Positions 62,689 through 64,000 of a stretch of DNA of 64,000 nucleotides are shown one piece after another. Both the position numbers and the translations under genes were made by a program. The notes below the pieces were generated by a model. The model searched no databases and was not told the DNA's origin. It saw nothing but the letters and a program-made list of their open reading frames with translations. The DNA comes from an uncultured Ignavibacteriota bacterium. GTDB taxonomy: Bacteria; Bacteroidota; Ignavibacteria; UBA10030; UBA8401. Positions within the stretch are counted from its first letter, which is position 1. Each line of letters begins with the position of its first letter. Location: positions 1-64,000 of the forward strand of contig CAISDA010000043.1 in NCBI GenBank assembly GCA_903884005.1. Direction: 5' to 3'.

Positions 62689-63774
62689 ATGGAAATAGCA
62701 CTCGTCTACAACTTGAAGAAGGAAGAATCAGCGCCGGCACGTACCGGCGATTCACAGCCTTCGAGTCAGAACATCGTCGATGTCAGTACGCAAGTTCGCT
62801 TCTCTTCAACGAGCGCAGACACGTACGCCGAATGGGATACGATCGATACGATCACGGCTGTGCGAGACGCTCTTGCCCTTCGACACTCAGTGGCGATGAT
62901 TGAAGCCGATGCTGATGCATTCGAACTGTTGCGCCGCACCCGGCCCGAGATCGTGTTCAATATCGCCGAAGGCCAATATGGCGTGTCGCGTGAAGCGCAA
63001 ATTCCCGCGATCCTCGAGATGCTGAACATCCCCTACACGGGTTCCGATGCGCTCACACTTGGCATCTGTCTCGATAAGTCCCGCGCAAAGGAAATTCTTT
63101 CGCACTATGAAATTCCAACTCCGAAATTTTTCGTCATCACTGCCGTGCACGAACTCGATGCGGCTCGCATTCCCCTGCCGTGTATAGTGAAGCCGCTCTA
63201 TGAAGGATCGAGCAAGGGCATTTTCAATGCCTCGCTCGTCCGGACGCCCGCCGAATTGGCTCTTCAGGTGGAACGCATCGTTGCAACTTACGCGCAGCCT
63301 GCGCTGATCGAAGAATTCCTTCCGGGACGTGAATTCACGGTGGCCATGCTCGGGAACGGTGCCGGGGCCCGTGTGCTGCCGATCGTTGAAATTCAATTCG
63401 ATTCGCTTCCCCAGGGCGTGAATCCGATCTATTCGTTCGAAGCAAAATGGATCTGGGACCAATCGGACAACCCTCTGGATATCTTCACGTGCCCGGCTCA
63501 GGTCTCCGCACCGCTGCAATCGGCGATAGAAAAAATTTGCCTCGATACATACCGCGTGCTGCGCTGCCGCGACTGGTCGCGCATCGACGTGCGTCTTGAT
63601 GCCGCCGGAAACCCCCATATCATTGAAGTGAATCCGCTGCCGGGCATTTTGCCGAACCCGGAAGAAAATTCCTGCTATCCTAAAGCCGCTCGCGCAGCCG
63701 GTATGTCGTATCAACAGCTGCTGAACAATGTTCTGGATGCAGGGTGCAGCCGGTACGGGCTGAACGGGCAATAA
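62689..63774 (+). CDS. D-alanine-D-alanine ligase-like ATP-grasp protein
   Basis: 361 residues. After an atypical N-terminal part with a long linker (about 15-45, rich in Ser and Thr), the Ddl-like core is clear: VFNIAEGQYGVSREAQIPAI, YTGSDALTLGICLDKSRAKE, LPCIVKPLYEGSSKGI, ALIEEFLPGREFTVAMLGN, and the metal ligands in IIEVNPLPGILPN. It joins a carboxylate to an amine using ATP. The highly degenerate N-terminus and a second gene directly downstream suggest a special peptide ligase rather than the housekeeping Ddl. Start at the ATG 62689. Confidence 0.85.
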   Translation: MEIALVYNLKKEESAPARTGDSQPSSQNIVDVSTQVRFSSTSADTYAEWDTIDTITAVRDALALRHSVAMIEADADAFELLRRTRPEIVFNIAEGQYGVSREAQIPAILEMLNIPYTGSDALTLGICLDKSRAKEILSHYEIPTPKFFVITAVHELDAARIPLPCIVKPLYEGSSKGIFNASLVRTPAELALQVERIVATYAQPALIEEFLPGREFTVAMLGNGAGARVLPIVEIQFDSLPQGVNPIYSFEAKWIWDQSDNPLDIFTCPAQVSAPLQSAIEKICLDTYRVLRCRDWSRIDVRLDAAGNPHIIEVNPLPGILPNPEENSCYPKAARAAGMSYQQLLNNVLDAGCSRYGLNGQ

Positions 63775-63808
63775 CACCATGAAATACAAGAAGTTATAGA
63801 AAATCATC

Positions 63809-64000
63809 ATGAAAAATCAGCTTCACGTCTCTATTATATATAATGAACCGACCATCACGACGGAGAATGGACGAAAGTATGTGTCCGCATCGGGGCTCTT
63901 GAACACGAATGCCTCGTTCGAAAAGGCGCACGAAGCCGGCCTTCTGGATATGTCCGAAGTCGGCGTGCTGGAGCAGAAGGAAGACATTGAAAGCGCATTG
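63809..64000 (+). CDS. N-terminal part of a further gene in the ATP-grasp operon (cut by window edge)
   Basis: An open frame of 64 codons runs from the ATG at 63809 to the end of the window, 34 bases after the previous gene. It begins MKNQLHVSIIYNEP, the same kind of opening strand (hydrophobic strand then a Tyr-Asn turn) as the IALVYNL start of its neighbour. This suggests a second Ddl-like ATP-grasp protein; the catalytic domain is not in the window, so the identity is unproven. Confidence 0.6.
   Translation, partial: MKNQLHVSIIYNEPTITTENGRKYVSASGLLNTNASFEKAHEAGLLDMSEVGVLEQKEDIESAL

Overview
The window is about 64 kb of gene-dense chromosome with roughly 55% GC by eye. It comes from a Gram-negative bacterium, shown by lpxB, lpxK, a lipoprotein glycosidase and an outer-envelope octaheme cytochrome. 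Gene content points to the FCB (Bacteroidota/Chlorobiota/Ignavibacteriota) side of the tree. The main pointers are the DUF4922-SpoIID-AmpG-NagZ/beta-lactamase neighbourhood, the paired YeeE/YedE halves and the GH2/membrane fusion. Several features argue against classical Bacteroidia: many genes have good AGGAG-type ribosome sites, promoters look like ordinary TTGACT-17-TATACT sigma70 sites, and IspG is the short form. An Ignavibacteriota/Chlorobiota-like lineage is my best guess, not a proof.

Layout. 1-675: 3' end of a 23S rRNA, a 5S rRNA and a terminator. 710-6221: nucleotide-sugar genes (GDP-mannose dehydratase, two GDP-4-keto-6-deoxymannose reductases, UDP-glucose dehydrogenase, UDP-glucuronate decarboxylase) that would supply GDP-rhamnose, GDP-fucose, UDP-glucuronate and UDP-xylose. 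6364-13978: acyl-CoA ligase, LytTR response regulator, gap, pgk, rhomboid protease and ispG. 14293-20819: ECF sigma/anti-sigma pair, then an octaheme cytochrome of the tetrathionate-reductase family, a cytochrome b and a split YeeE/YedE transporter with a rhodanese-like tail, which together look like a sulfur redox/uptake module. 20999-26113: a minus-strand accessory block (small protein, DUF4143 ATPase, hom, HicBA toxin-antitoxin, secreted phospholipase D). 26236-29299: orphan GroES-like protein, unknown small protein and a large hybrid histidine kinase.

29780-39957 is the most interesting stretch: a tandem-domain glycosyltransferase, GNAT enzyme, HIT-fold DUF4922 protein, signal-less SpoIID protein, AmpG-like permease, BadF-type amino-sugar kinase and a NagZ-beta-lactamase lipoprotein. 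A perfect 14-bp palindrome lies at the predicted start of transcription. It reads as a murein-recycling locus with three or four enzymes of unknown role. 40196-45247: pruA, sucC, gatB, tpiA. 45420-48005: a GH2-like protein that has lost both catalytic glutamates and is fused to a polytopic membrane domain. 48036-56950: smc, a MtnX-like phosphatase, an ICMT-like methyltransferase, lpxB, a DUF374 acyltransferase, lpxK and queA. 57264-62313: ispD, plsY, gpsA, recG. 62689-64000: two tandem genes, an ATP-grasp ligase and the start of another gene cut by the window edge.

Two families of non-coding repeats run through the intergenic spaces. One is a short double-hairpin element (about ten copies) whose stems change by compensatory substitutions and whose TAGGGCGAG edge supplies the stop codon of three genes. 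The other is a MITE-like element of 160-190 bp (three copies), always ending 32-38 bp before a start codon. No tRNA, CRISPR array, intact insertion sequence or prophage was seen.
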